Assembly (NCBI RefSeq): GCF_029958925.1
Contig: NZ_CP124616.1
Span: 1,984,001-2,048,000 of the forward strand
From: Tropicibacter oceani
GTDB lineage: Bacteria > Pseudomonadota > Alphaproteobacteria > Rhodobacterales > Rhodobacteraceae
Length of the DNA stretch: 64,000 nucleotides
Reading direction: 5' to 3'
Under the pieces are notes generated by a model, which saw nothing but the letters and a program-made list of their open reading frames with translations, had not been told where the DNA came from and searched no databases. Position numbers and translations under genes: made by a program. Positions 14,468 to 24,841 of this stretch are shown one piece after another. Each line of letters starts with the position of its first letter. Positions within the stretch are counted from its first letter, which is position 1.

Positions 14468-17400
14468 TTAGCCGCGCGGCATTTTCAATACGACGTTGCG
14501 GCCGCTTTTGACGTAGCGCAGTTCGGATTCGCCGATTGCGGCAACGCGGCCGCCATCGACGCTGTCGCCGATCTTGACCTTTTTGTAGGCGCCCGAGGGC
14601 AGGCGCACCAGCGCGCGGCGGTTGGAGGGGGTGCCGAAGATGCCGACAAGGCTGACCTTGCCCAGGTTGATGGCGTTGCGCACCGTGGCGGCCTGGGCGA
14701 CGCTGCCACCGGTCGACCCGCTGGGCTGCACCGTACGCGGGGCCACGGCGGCGGCCGAGGCGGTGCGGACCTCTTGTTGTTCCTGCTGTTCCTGGCGGCG
14801 TTCGGCGCGCTCGACCAGGGCGCTCATGTTGCGCGGGCGCGTCACGGGCACAAGCGAGGCCTGCACGGCCTGCTCGGTCGCAGGGCGGTCCGGTTCCGCA
14901 ACCTCGGCCTGTTCCTGCAAGCCTTGCGGGCGGCGAACCGGGCGCAGCCCGGCCAGTTCGGTCCGCGAGATCCCGGTCTGGGTGGCGCGTTCGCGTTGTT
15001 CGATGATGTCATCCGGGCGGGTTTCCGGGCGCACCCGCGATAGCGGGTTGGCATCGCTGCCGGTGGCGGCAGGGCTGCCCGGATCGACGGGTTGCGGGGC
15101 AGGCGCGGCGGCCCGCAGGGGCGGAACGGCCGGCGGCAGGCCGGTAAAGATGCGTAGCCCCTCGGGGGTCAGCGCGCCCTCGGGGGTGGCGCGCACCAAC
15201 CCGCGCTCGTCAAAGTCAAAGACCATTCCGGCCGGTGGCGGCAGGCCCGGATCGGCCAGGCCGGGTTCCTGCGGCAAGTTCAGCGGGTTGGGCAGGGCGA
15301 TGGCATCCAGTTCCTGGACGTCCGGGTCGATGGAGACAGCATAGACCTCGTCCACGTTGTCCTCGGGCGGGGTCAGCGGCGCCGAGGGCGCCCGCTGCCA
15401 GATGCCTGTCGCCGCATAGGTCGCGGCGGCCTGTTCCGGCGTCAGGGTCTGCGGTGCGGCGGGCTGCGCCAGCGCCGGGGCGGTTTGGCCCGCGTCCGGC
15501 GTCGCTTCCAGCGCGGCAAGCTGGATGTCTTCTTCTTCGTCCCCGGCGTCGTCGTTCGGATCGAGCGCGGCAGAGGCTCCGCTCTGGGCGGCTGGGTCCA
15601 GGCTGGCGATGGCTTCGGTCTGGGCCGGGTCCTTGCGGAACAGGCTGGCAAGCCCGTCCTGCAGGAAGACCGAGGCCCAGGCCGCGACACCGGCCAGGAA
15701 CAACAGCAGGGCGGCGGTCAGCATCAGCCCCAGGAAACGCGGCTTGCCGCCGACTGGCTGGTTGCGCGCGCCAAAGATGGTCATGCGCGCGGCTTCGTCT
15801 TCGCGCGACAGGACGGCGGCGCCGCCTGCTGCGGGCTTGCCGATGGGCTTGGTCAAAGCCTTGGACGCGGGCTTGGCGGGCGTTTCGCCCAGTTTTTCGC
15901 CCTTGCCGGCACGGAACGACGCGATGCGGCCCAGCATGCCAGCGGGCTTTGCCGCCGGTGTTGCCACGGTCTGCGGTTCGGGGGCAGGGGCGGGTTTGTT
16001 CAGGGATGCGCCGCGCATCGCGGCCATGGCGCCCATCGCCTTGGCCGAAAGGGTGTCGGGCTTGGCTGCAGCGGGCTGCGAAGGCTGGGGCGATCCGGAC
16101 AGCGCGGGCGCCTGCGGGGCAACCGGGGCCTTGGGCAGGACGGGTTTGGGCGACGGCGCGGCGATGGCCGGCGTCGCCGCGGGTTTGGCCTCTGGTTTCG
16201 GGTCGTCTTTCTTGCGACCCGAGAGAAAGCGCATGGCTGCGCCCATCGCGCCGCCCTTGCGGGGGGCGTCGTCGTCGGTTTCGATCCGCCCCGAGGTGAC
16301 GGCCGCATCCTTGATCGCGGCGTCCGGCGTGCGCGCCGGGGTAAAACGGCGCTGCGGAGCGCCGGGCAATGCCGGAGCGTCAGAGGATTCTGTTTCCGGG
16401 GTCCGGGCCGCCAGGGCGACAGCGCGCTCGCGTGCGGTCAGTTCCTTTGCGCCGGGCGGCTGCGCGGGGATGCCGCCGATCTTCGGGCCATCCACGGGCT
16501 TGGGCGGCACGGTGGATTTGGGCGCGACGGCGGGCGCCGGGTTGACCGGTGCCGGGGCGGGCTTGGAGGCCTCGTCCGGGGCTTCGGGTTTTGCCGGGGT
16601 TTGCGGTTCGACCAGCGGCGTAAAGCGGGCCTTGACCTCGGGGCGGGGTGCCTCGGGGGTGGGGGCGTCGTCGGCAGCAAGCGCCGCGCGGATGGTCGAG
16701 AAATACAGGTTCGCGCCAAGATCGGCCTCGTCCGGGGCCTTGGCGGCCGGTGCGGGATCGGGCGATTTTGCCGGTGCGGCATCGCTGGTCGCGGCGGGCT
16801 TGGGGTCGGGGGCCTCGGCGGCGGGCGCGGGCTGCTGGGGCGCGGCCATTGGGGCCGGTTTCTCGGGCTCGGGCACGGGATCGGGCAGCGAGAATTCGAA
16901 CTGCGGCGCGGCGTCAGGTTGCGGCTGTTCGGGCGCGTCCTTGGCCTTGTCGGCGACGATTGGGGTTTCGGGGGCTTGCTCAGGCTCGGGCTGCGCGCTT
17001 GCGGCCTCGGGCAGGTCTTGCGGTTCGGGCTGAGCGGGGGCCTCGGGCTGGGCGGCCGGTTCTGGTGCTTCGGCCTGTGCCGGCGCTTGCGGAGGCTCTG
17101 CCGGTTTCGGCGGCACGGCCGGTTCGGGTTGAACGGGTGTCAGGGCCGCGTCGTCGGCGGGGACCACCAGGATTGCCTCGGGTAGGCGTTTGACCCGGCC
17201 TTTCCAGCCTTTGACCTTGCCGAAATGCACCGCGCCCTTGAAGGAATCGACAGGCGCGATGGCGGCAAAGGACACGCCGCTGAATCCATGCTGGCCTGCA
17301 AAACCTTCGGCCTCGTCCAGGGTTTCGCGGGCCACGGCCGCAACCAGAAGCCGCCCGCGATCCTGCGCGTAGTCAAAGACCAGATCGTCGACCGCATAGG

Positions 17401-17683
17401 GTGTCGCCCCGTCCAGGGCCGCGCGAATGGCGGTTTCACGCGCGCCGGCATCGCCGCCCGGATCGGGTGTATCCAGATAGCGGATCTGCTCGTTCGGGAT
17501 GATCAGGGCAACCTTGCCGCCGTCAGGATCAAGGGCCAGCGCCTGTTCGCGCAGTCCGATGACGGCGCTTTCAAGGTCGGGCGTGTCCAGGGCCACGTCG
17601 GCAATTCTGGCCCAGACGCCACCCATGTGACGCAGCAGCGTGATGCCTTCGAACGAAAGGGAAAGCGCAAAATTCGGTGTCAT
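14468..17683 (-). CDS. Large Pro/Ala-rich inner-membrane protein with GspL/PilM-like N-terminus and PilP/GspC-like C-terminus
   Basis: The protein has 1071 residues. Residues 1 to about 165 form a soluble domain with strands resembling the actin-like cytoplasmic part of GspL/PilM proteins (VALIIPNEQIRYLDTPDP, LVFDYAQDRGRLLVAAVARE). About 170-640 is low-complexity Pro/Ala/Glu-rich sequence, sometimes misread as translation initiation factor IF-2. One transmembrane helix follows near 645-670 (GLMLTAALLLFLAGVAAWAS). A periplasmic part ends in about 70 residues (KVSLVGIFGTPSNRRALVRL, KIGDSVDGGRVAAIGESE) that look like the PilP/GspC homology region. One chain would thus link cytoplasm to periplasm as an assembly-platform subunit does. 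No other secretion or pilus gene is nearby. Homology is judged by eye. Confidence 0.6.
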   Translation of the reverse strand: MTPNFALSLSFEGITLLRHMGGVWARIADVALDTPDLESAVIGLREQALALDPDGGKVALIIPNEQIRYLDTPDPGGDAGARETAIRAALDGATPYAVDDLVFDYAQDRGRLLVAAVARETLDEAEGFAGQHGFSGVSFAAIAPVDSFKGAVHFGKVKGWKGRVKRLPEAILVVPADDAALTPVQPEPAVPPKPAEPPQAPAQAEAPEPAAQPEAPAQPEPQDLPEAASAQPEPEQAPETPIVADKAKDAPEQPQPDAAPQFEFSLPDPVPEPEKPAPMAAPQQPAPAAEAPDPKPAATSDAAPAKSPDPAPAAKAPDEADLGANLYFSTIRAALAADDAPTPEAPRPEVKARFTPLVEPQTPAKPEAPDEASKPAPAPVNPAPAVAPKSTVPPKPVDGPKIGGIPAQPPGAKELTARERAVALAARTPETESSDAPALPGAPQRRFTPARTPDAAIKDAAVTSGRIETDDDAPRKGGAMGAAMRFLSGRKKDDPKPEAKPAATPAIAAPSPKPVLPKAPVAPQAPALSGSPQPSQPAAAKPDTLSAKAMGAMAAMRGASLNKPAPAPEPQTVATPAAKPAGMLGRIASFRAGKGEKLGETPAKPASKALTKPIGKPAAGGAAVLSREDEAARMTIFGARNQPVGGKPRFLGLMLTAALLLFLAGVAAWASVFLQDGLASLFRKDPAQTEAIASLDPAAQSGASAALDPNDDAGDEEEDIQLAALEATPDAGQTAPALAQPAAPQTLTPEQAAATYAATGIWQRAPSAPLTPPEDNVDEVYAVSIDPDVQELDAIALPNPLNLPQEPGLADPGLPPPAGMVFDFDERGLVRATPEGALTPEGLRIFTGLPPAVPPLRAAAPAPQPVDPGSPAATGSDANPLSRVRPETRPDDIIEQRERATQTGISRTELAGLRPVRRPQGLQEQAEVAEPDRPATEQAVQASLVPVTRPRNMSALVERAERRQEQQEQQEVRTASAAAVAPRTVQPSGSTGGSVAQAATVRNAINLGKVSLVGIFGTPSNRRALVRLPSGAYKKVKIGDSVDGGRVAAIGESELRYVKSGRNVVLKMPRG

Positions 17684-17843
17684 GGGCGGTCTCTAGCAGG
17701 CCTGCCGTGGCGGTTGGAGTCATATTCTTGTTTCGTCCCAGTATAGAGCAAGCTTTTGCCGAGGAAAAGAAAAGCCGTGACATGGCCTTGCAGGATTCGG
17801 CCGATGGGCGTTGGATGCGCGAAACCACAGACAGGAGTTTGTC

Positions 17844-18539
17844 ATGCGTTCGCTTGCCCTGATTGCCGCCCTTGTATTTGTCGCGCCCGCCCTGAGCGGC
17901 GCTGCCAGCGCAGAGGCCCCGCGCACCATCACCGTTTCAGGCGAGGCCGAGGTCGTCGCCGTGCCCGACATGGCCGTCGTTACCCTTGGCGCGCAGGCGC
18001 AGGACGAAACCGCGATCGGCGCGATGAACAAGACCTCGGAGGCGCTGGACGCGATCATCGCGCGGTTGTCCGAAATGGGGATCGCGGCGCGTGACATCCA
18101 GACCAGCGCGCTGCGGCTGGACGAACGGTGGGACAACAGCTCGCTCAGCGGTGGGCGCGAGCTTGCCGGTTATGAGGCGTCGAACATGCTGACGGTGCGG
18201 GTGCGGGATCTGGACGCGCTGGGGGATGTGCTGCAGGCGGCGCTGGACGATGGCGCCAACAGCCTGTCAGGGCTGAGCTTTGACATCCAGGACCCGCGCC
18301 CGCTTCAGGACGAGGCGCGCAAACTGTCGGTGCGCGATGCCATGGCCAAGGCGCAGTTGTATTCCGAAGCGGCTGGGGTGGCGCTGGGGCGAGTGGTGAC
18401 GATCACCGATGCCGCCAGCCCGATGGTGATGGCGCGCGACATGCCCATCGCGATGATGGAGGCGCGCAGCGTTCCCATCGCCGTCGGCGAGATCAGCCTG
18501 CGCGGCCAGGTGACAATGGTCTTTGAAATCGCGCAGTAG
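17844..18539 (+). CDS. SIMPL domain (DUF541) exported protein
   Basis: The 231-residue protein has a signal peptide (MRSLALIAALVFVAPALSGA, cleavage near ASA). The mature part begins APRTITVSGEAEVVAVPDMA, the SIMPL/DUF541 signature. Typical later segments are DIQTSALRLDERWD, YEASNMLTVRVRDLD, LSFDIQDP and the C-terminal LRGQVTMVFEIAQ. Family members are periplasmic or outer-membrane proteins of the BP26 type, and some form channel-like oligomers. The precise role is unknown. AGGAG precedes the ATG. It is divergent from the large protein gene and convergent with metY. Confidence 0.88.
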   Translation: MRSLALIAALVFVAPALSGAASAEAPRTITVSGEAEVVAVPDMAVVTLGAQAQDETAIGAMNKTSEALDAIIARLSEMGIAARDIQTSALRLDERWDNSSLSGGRELAGYEASNMLTVRVRDLDALGDVLQAALDDGANSLSGLSFDIQDPRPLQDEARKLSVRDAMAKAQLYSEAAGVALGRVVTITDAASPMVMARDMPIAMMEARSVPIAVGEISLRGQVTMVFEIAQ

Positions 18540-18546
18540 CCGCGCG

Positions 18547-18578
18547 AAAAAAAAGGGGGCAGGCCGCGGCCCGCCCCC
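18547..18578 (-). terminator. Intrinsic terminator of metY
   Basis: GGGGGC (18555-18560) and GCCCCC (18573-18578) pair around an inner GGCC-GC-GGCC stem. On the minus strand the hairpin is followed by eight T (18554-18547). It lies 10 bases past the metY stop. Confidence 0.88.
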
Positions 18579-18587
18579 TGTCCTTGC

Positions 18588-19880
<1,293 letters not shown>

Positions 19881-20116
19881 GGAATCCTCCCGATGTTAAC
19901 CTTTCCCTAGGGGTATGCCATTGTGTGCAGACGGGCAATCGCCCCCGGGCAGGGAAAGATGGCTTTCCTGCCGTGCGCCGTCCAGCCGGAACAGTTTCCC
20001 GCCCGCGGGCCGGTCTTTCGCGGTGGTTTTGCCCAGAACAAGAGCATTTGCCGTCATGCAAGCGCCGCAATCCCCGCGCAGGGTGTTCAGGAGAAGCAGA
20101 CAACAAAACGAGTGCC

Positions 20117-20965
20117 ATGACCCGATTTCACAGCCCTTCCGATCCCGCCTTTACCACGGTCGAGGCGCTGCGCGCCCATGTCATCGCGGGTTTGCATGAT
20201 GCCCTGAAGGGCGCCGAAATCACCCCGGCACAAGAGGACCCCAACCGCCTTCTGGTGCATCGCAGCGGCGCGCAGCCGGGCGTTGTGCATCTGGGCAACC
20301 TTGCGACCGAGCTGGTCGGCCAATTGCCCCGCCCCGAGGCCGAGGCGCGCATCCGCGACTTTATCCACATGGTCAAGAAACTCGCCGCAGGCACCCCCGA
20401 GATCGCGGCCGAACGGCTGTACCCCGGGCTGCGGCACCGCGATTTTCCGCTCAACAGCGGGGCGGCGCCGATGACCCGCCCGGCGCCCGGCGATTGCGTG
20501 GCGGTGCTGATTTCGGATGAGGGCGCGCATACGGCCATGGTCACCGACGAGATGCTGCAAGCCGCCGGGATCGACCCGGACGACGCCTGGGACGCCGCCG
20601 AGGAAAACTTTGCCGAAGCATTGACCGGGCTGGCGCTGTACCAGTCCGACCAGGGGCTGATGTCGCTGGAAATTGACGGCTTCGAATGGCTGGGCAGCAG
20701 CCTGATGCTGGCACCGGTGGTGATTGCCCACGTGATGCAGGCACAGGAAACCGGCCCGGTCTACCTGGCCGCGCCGTCCCGGCAGTCGGTGGATTTCGTC
20801 GCCGCCAGCGGTGCCGACAGCCTTGCCGTGCTGGAACACTGGATGTCGATCCGCCTGAGCGAGCCGCACCCGCAATCGGACATGGTGTACCGTTTTGCCC
20901 CGGGCGATGCACAGCCGCGCCCGGCCTTTGTCTTCAATGATGGACGGCTGCACGCCTTGTCCTAG
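20117..20965 (+). CDS. DUF1444 (YtpQ-like) family protein
   Basis: The 282-residue soluble protein has no signal peptide. The segment GDCVAVLISDEGAHTAMVTD followed by GIDPDDAWDAAEENFAEAL resembles the DUF1444 pattern of an aspartate-rich strand plus a 'vteedl..wgi..eel...A.eNl' helix. Function is unknown. The ATG at 20117 lacks a clear ribosome site, and the reading frame is open far upstream. The stop overlaps the stop of the convergent BNR-repeat gene by 4 bases. Confidence 0.62.
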   Translation: MTRFHSPSDPAFTTVEALRAHVIAGLHDALKGAEITPAQEDPNRLLVHRSGAQPGVVHLGNLATELVGQLPRPEAEARIRDFIHMVKKLAAGTPEIAAERLYPGLRHRDFPLNSGAAPMTRPAPGDCVAVLISDEGAHTAMVTDEMLQAAGIDPDDAWDAAEENFAEALTGLALYQSDQGLMSLEIDGFEWLGSSLMLAPVVIAHVMQAQETGPVYLAAPSRQSVDFVAASGADSLAVLEHWMSIRLSEPHPQSDMVYRFAPGDAQPRPAFVFNDGRLHALS

Positions 20966-22119
20966 GCGTGCAACGTCTCGACGCACAGCACGGTGGGCAG
21001 GTGGCGCGCGATCTCGCTCCAGCTGTCGCCTTCGTCGAGGCTGGCAAAGACCGACCCCGAGTTGGTTCCGAAATACAGCCCCGGCCGGGGCGCGGTGTCC
21101 ACGGCCATGGCCTGACGCAGCACGGTGAAGAAACAGTTTTCCTGCGGCAGGCCATCGCGGCAGGCCTGCCAGCTGTCGCCGCCATCGCGCGACCGCCAGA
21201 CAGCCGCCGCGGCCCCGGGCGGAAACCGCCCCTGCGTGTCGCCATTGAGCGGAAAGGTCCAAAGCGTGTCGGGCTTGCCCGGATGCACCGCGATTGGAAA
21301 CCCAAAGGTCGAGGGCAGGCCATCGGTCACGTCGTCCCAACTGCGCCCGCCATCGCGGGACCGGAACACACCGTGGTGGTTCTGCTGGTACAGCGTGTCG
21401 CCGTCGCCGCCCGCATGCACCATGTTGTGCACGCAATGCCCGGTTTCCCCATCGCGCGGCGCGGCGGGGTGGTGGTGATGGCCGCAGGCCTCGGCGTTGG
21501 ACAGCCGGTTGCGCCTGTCCCATGTCACGCCGCCGTCTTCGCTGGCAAGGACCCCTGCGGCGGAAATCGCGATCCACATCCGGCCCGGGTTGTTCGGCGG
21601 GGCAACAAAGGTGTGCAATGTCATGCCCGCGGCGCCGGGGTTCCAGGTGTCGCGGCTGGGGTGGTTGGTGATGCCCTCGACGCGGTCCCATGTCTGGCCT
21701 GCGTCGGCGCTGGAATACAGCATTCCCGGCTTGCCGCCAGCGTACAGCCTGCCGCCGGCGCGCCCCAGCGACCACAGCGCTTCAAGCTCGCCGCTGAAGG
21801 GGGCAGGGTCGGAGGGGGCCACGCCCATCATCCTGGCGGCCTCGGGGTCGTTGCGGACCCATTCGTCGATCTGGCCATCGGCCAGTTTCGACAGGCTCCA
21901 GCTGTCGCCGCCATCGGTTGACCGCCAGACCCCCGCGCCAAAGAAATCCCCCCCGCCGGCGGCCCAGATCGTACCGCTGTCCGGATCGCCGATGGCGTGG
22001 TTGATGCCCCATCCGCCGCACAGCGGGCCAAGGGTGCGCCATGTCTGGCGATCCTCGTCCGAGCGCAGCAGAAACAATCCCTTGGTCGTGCCCACCAGCA
22101 CGGTCACAGCCTTGGCCAT
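20962..22119 (-). CDS. BNR/Asp-box beta-propeller protein (exo-sialidase/VPS10-like)
   Basis: The 385-residue protein has at least four Asp-box repeats of the form S/T-x-D-x-G-x-S/T-W: RSTDGGDSWS, SSADAGQTWD, ASEDGGVTWD, RSRDGGRSWD, RSRDGGDSWQ and ASLDEGDSWS. They alternate with strands such as LFLLRSDEDR and LYAGGKPGMLY and predict a six- or seven-bladed propeller. A His-rich loop (CGHHHHPAAP) may bind metal. No signal peptide is seen, so it is probably cytoplasmic and not a true sialidase. The ATG has AGGAGGAA upstream. Confidence 0.8.
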   Translation of the reverse strand: MAKAVTVLVGTTKGLFLLRSDEDRQTWRTLGPLCGGWGINHAIGDPDSGTIWAAGGGDFFGAGVWRSTDGGDSWSLSKLADGQIDEWVRNDPEAARMMGVAPSDPAPFSGELEALWSLGRAGGRLYAGGKPGMLYSSADAGQTWDRVEGITNHPSRDTWNPGAAGMTLHTFVAPPNNPGRMWIAISAAGVLASEDGGVTWDRRNRLSNAEACGHHHHPAAPRDGETGHCVHNMVHAGGDGDTLYQQNHHGVFRSRDGGRSWDDVTDGLPSTFGFPIAVHPGKPDTLWTFPLNGDTQGRFPPGAAAAVWRSRDGGDSWQACRDGLPQENCFFTVLRQAMAVDTAPRPGLYFGTNSGSVFASLDEGDSWSEIARHLPTVLCVETLHA

Positions 22120-22171
22120 GGCGTTTCCTCCTGTCCGCTGGGATCAGGATACCACGGCCATCGACCTGCGC

Positions 22172-23176
22172 CTATCGCAACCAGAAGCCTTCGCGCTTGA
22201 TCTTGTTGCGGATGGCCTTTTCCTGGGCGGGCAGGTCGTCCTGATCGAACAGCGCGCGCACCTTGTCGCCGCGGTTCTGGTAGATCAGGCGTTTGAACGG
22301 CTCGTAGGTCTTGAGCACCTTCTTGATGCGGTTGGGCGCGGCGATCTGATGCAGATAGTCGACGGTGGCCTGATCCTCGCGCGCGAAAAGCAGCGGCAGG
22401 GTGCGGTAGTGGCATGACACGCTGCCATCCAGAAGCCCCGGGGGCAGGGTATCGCGCCCGCCGCCCAGCGAATGGATCACCAGCGGCAGGGCGACCTGGT
22501 CCAGCCAGGGGTCCAGCGATTGCAGGGCCAGTTCCTCGGGGGCGTCGTCGCGGATTTCCAGCGCATAGTCCAGGAACCGCTGCCCGAAGGCATGCGGGCA
22601 TTTGTAAAAAAAGAAGCCCGCGTTGAAATAAAGATAGCGGCGCCAGTATTCATCGGGCTGCGCGCGGTCCAGCGAGCTTTCGTAATCCAGCCCAAAGCGA
22701 TCGTAGAGCGATTTCCAGATCTGGCCGTAGCCGGGGCCATAGATTTCCAGCTGCGGCCAGGTGTTTTCCCGCCGCAAAGAGGCCGTTGGCCGGTCAAAGT
22801 CAAAGGGCACCTTGCCCAGGTCGTCCAGGATCAGCGTGTCGGTATCGAAAAAGACAAAGGGTTCGCCCTTGGGCAGGGCAAACAGCGCCTCGATCTTGTT
22901 GCCATAGGGGTAATCGGCGCCGAAGTGCCGGTTTTCAAAGGGCAGGAGCGTGGCGTTCAGGCTGCCTAGCAATTCGCGCAGCTGCGCATCCTTGATGCGC
23001 GGATCATTCGGCCAAAGCGCCGACGGCTGGGGTTCGGCGACGAAAAGACGAAACCGTTTGTCACTGCCGCTTTGCGCAAGCGAGGCGGCGAACAGCAGCG
23101 CCTCGTATTGCAGGCGGCCGGCCTGGCCGACGATCAGGACATTCACGGTCTGTGATTTCGCCGGTTTTCGTGCCAT
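22172..23176 (-). CDS. GT8-like glycosyltransferase-type protein
   Basis: The 334-residue protein begins MARKPAKSQTVNVLIVGQAG. A DxD-like motif in EPFVFFDTDTLIL, preceded by YPYGNKIEALFALPKG, matches the donor-binding core of family 8-type glycosyltransferases. YLYFNAGFFFYKCPHAFGQRF is the usual acceptor-side segment (NAGFF). A basic tail (IRNKIKREGFWLR) ends it. Donor and acceptor are unknown, and no polysaccharide cluster is adjacent. The ATG at 23176 is preferred over 23242 because the extra residues look like upstream leader. Confidence 0.65.
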   Translation of the reverse strand: MARKPAKSQTVNVLIVGQAGRLQYEALLFAASLAQSGSDKRFRLFVAEPQPSALWPNDPRIKDAQLRELLGSLNATLLPFENRHFGADYPYGNKIEALFALPKGEPFVFFDTDTLILDDLGKVPFDFDRPTASLRRENTWPQLEIYGPGYGQIWKSLYDRFGLDYESSLDRAQPDEYWRRYLYFNAGFFFYKCPHAFGQRFLDYALEIRDDAPEELALQSLDPWLDQVALPLVIHSLGGGRDTLPPGLLDGSVSCHYRTLPLLFAREDQATVDYLHQIAAPNRIKKVLKTYEPFKRLIYQNRGDKVRALFDQDDLPAQEKAIRNKIKREGFWLR

Positions 23177-23268
23177 TCTGGGTCTGCCTGCTGCCGCTTT
23201 TCCGGCACTATAGGCGGGATCGGCGCGGGTCAAAAGCGCCAACTGGTCTGATTTCTAGGAGGTGACTT

Positions 23269-23811
23269 TTGCTGGATGTTTTTCTGATTCTGCTGGCCAT
23301 CGGGCTGGGCGGTGACAAGGCGGGCCAAGCGCCCGAAACCGCCGAGGCGCAGGCCCCGGCCCCTGGCGGCGGCGCCAGCATGCAGGCGGGGCAGGGCGGC
23401 GATCCGTCCGGCGCGGCCGAGGCGCCGAAGTATCAGGCGGAAAGCCAGGTGCCGACAGGCCGGTTCACCACCGCGACCGAAGTCAGACCGATCCTCGAGA
23501 TGACGCGGGCCAACTGGGTGGCGGTGCGCGAATATGACGGCCAGGACCTGGTTTACCTGACGCATCTGTTGTCCTGGCGCTGCGGTCTTGTGGCGATCGA
23601 GGTCAGCCTGAACGGCGGTGCGCTGGAGGAATGGCCGATGGAGCCCTGCCACGAGGACAGCAATGCGCCCAATGCCCTGATCGATGATCCGACCTCGATC
23701 TACCGCAGCTATCCTTTGGGCTTTGTCGAAACCATCAAGATAGAGATCACCTATGACGATCTGACCGCCGATACCGCCACCTTTGATCGCAAGGGGGCGA
23801 TGATCCCGTGA
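23269..23811 (+). CDS. Hypothetical exported or membrane-anchored protein with TTG start
   Basis: I do not recognise this 180-residue protein. TTG at 23269 is chosen as start because the perfect ribosome site AGGAGGTGA ends a few bases before it and no ATG lies nearby in frame. It starts with a short hydrophobic stretch (LDVFLILLAIGLGG), then an Ala/Pro/Gly-rich linker to about residue 60. A compact domain follows with two cysteines (SWRCGLVAIEVSLNGG and MEPCHEDSN) that could form a disulfide, and DDPTSIYRSYP. It is divergent from the glycosyltransferase-like gene. Confidence 0.7.
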   Translation: MLDVFLILLAIGLGGDKAGQAPETAEAQAPAPGGGASMQAGQGGDPSGAAEAPKYQAESQVPTGRFTTATEVRPILEMTRANWVAVREYDGQDLVYLTHLLSWRCGLVAIEVSLNGGALEEWPMEPCHEDSNAPNALIDDPTSIYRSYPLGFVETIKIEITYDDLTADTATFDRKGAMIP

Positions 23812-23850
23812 CACCGGGCGGCGCCACAGGGGGTGATGCGGCCCCTTGAG

Positions 23851-23885
23851 GGTGAATGGATTTTTCGACGAAAAATCCATTCACC
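23851..23885. terminator. 17-bp perfect inverted repeat, bidirectional terminator-like
   Basis: Bases 23851-23867 (GGTGAATGGATTTTTCG) pair perfectly with 23869-23885 around a single central base. It sits between two convergent genes (ends 23811 and 23897). No long T-run follows, but the arms have internal T5/A5. The core is shared with the pyc terminator at 4902. Confidence 0.6.
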
Positions 23886-23896
23886 GTCGCGCCGGG

Positions 23897-24589
23897 TCAA
23901 AGGCTGATTGGCTGCATCACCTGCGGTTCGATCACCGCGACGCGGGGCAGCCCCTCGGCCAGCGCGCTGGCCGATTGTTCCAGCGCCGGGAAGGTGCGGT
24001 AGTGGCAGGGGATCACGGTCTTGAAGTCGAAATAGCGTTTGGCGGCATAGGCCGCGCCTTTCATGTCCATGGTGTAATAGCCGCCCGCCGACAGGATGCC
24101 GATGTCGGGTTTGTAGAAATCCCCCATCCAGTCCATGTCGGCCATGATGTCGGTGTCGCCCGAGACATAGACCGTCTTGCCTTCGCCCGAGATCATGAAA
24201 CCGCACTCCATCCCGGTGTACATCGGTTTGTCATCGACACTGATCGACGAGGAATGCGAGGCGGGGACCAGGCTGGCGGTGACAGTGCCAAGGGGGATGG
24301 TGCCGCCCTTGTTGAAGGCGTGGCCTTCGGTCGCGCCCTTTGCGTACAGGTATTGGGCCAGCTCGTAGATTGCCGAGACCGGCGCGCCAGTTTTCTGGCT
24401 GATCTCGACGATATCGGCGGTGTGATCAAAATGGCCGTGGGTGACCAGGATGTGGGTTGCACCGGCGATGGCGGCGTCCTTGTCCTGCCCTTCCATCATC
24501 GGATTGCCGTTCAGCCAGGGATCGACCAGCAGGATCTGATCGCCGATTTCGATCCGGAACGAGCCGTGGCCCAGCCAGAGGATGTTCAT
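23897..24589 (-). CDS. UPF0173-type metal-dependent hydrolase (metallo-beta-lactamase fold)
   Basis: The 230-residue cytoplasmic protein starts MNILWLGHGSFRIEIGDQ. The zinc motif is THGHFDHTAD, then VPASHSSSIS, VYVSGDTDIMADM and VIPCHYRTFP, in the order and spacing of the UPF0173 family. The substrate is unknown. Two ATGs occur (24595, 24589). The second is better placed behind AAGGAGA on the minus strand. The 3' end is followed by the palindrome at 23851. Confidence 0.88.
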   Translation of the reverse strand: MNILWLGHGSFRIEIGDQILLVDPWLNGNPMMEGQDKDAAIAGATHILVTHGHFDHTADIVEISQKTGAPVSAIYELAQYLYAKGATEGHAFNKGGTIPLGTVTASLVPASHSSSISVDDKPMYTGMECGFMISGEGKTVYVSGDTDIMADMDWMGDFYKPDIGILSAGGYYTMDMKGAAYAAKRYFDFKTVIPCHYRTFPALEQSASALAEGLPRVAVIEPQVMQPISL

Positions 24590-24660
24590 GGTCATTCTCC
24601 TTGGTGTGTCTGGTTGGTGTCTTGGGAAAAAGACTAACAGGTTCGCGGCAAGGGTCCAGA

Positions 24661-24730
24661 GCGGGGGAGGGGGCCAGCCCCCTCTGGCCTGCGGCCATTC
24701 ACCCCCGGAGTATTTGTGCCAAGAAGAAGC
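24661..24730 (+). repeat. Dispersed intergenic element, copy 5
   Basis: GAGGGGGC-CA-GCCCCCTC hairpin (24667-24684), then GGCCTGCGGCC, then ACCCCCGGAGTATTTGTGCC and AAGAAGAAGC, in plus orientation. It lies between the UPF0173 gene and gatC. Confidence 0.78.
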
Positions 24731-24841
24731 GCAAAGGGGCGCGAGGTTGGCAATCTGCGCGGCTTTGCCGTGCCATATGCTTGCGGGTTGGCGCGCGGGG
24801 CGCTAAAGCCGGGGCAAATCTCAAGCAAAGAGGCCCTTCGC

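Noticed and set aside
14468-17683. Translation initiation factor IF-2
   Set aside because: Only the Pro/Ala-rich low-complexity part resembles IF-2. No GTPase motifs (G1 GHVDHGKT, DTPGH) are present.
19881-20116. SAM riboswitch upstream of metY
   Set aside because: I looked for SAM-II and SAM/SAH conserved cores in the leader and found none.
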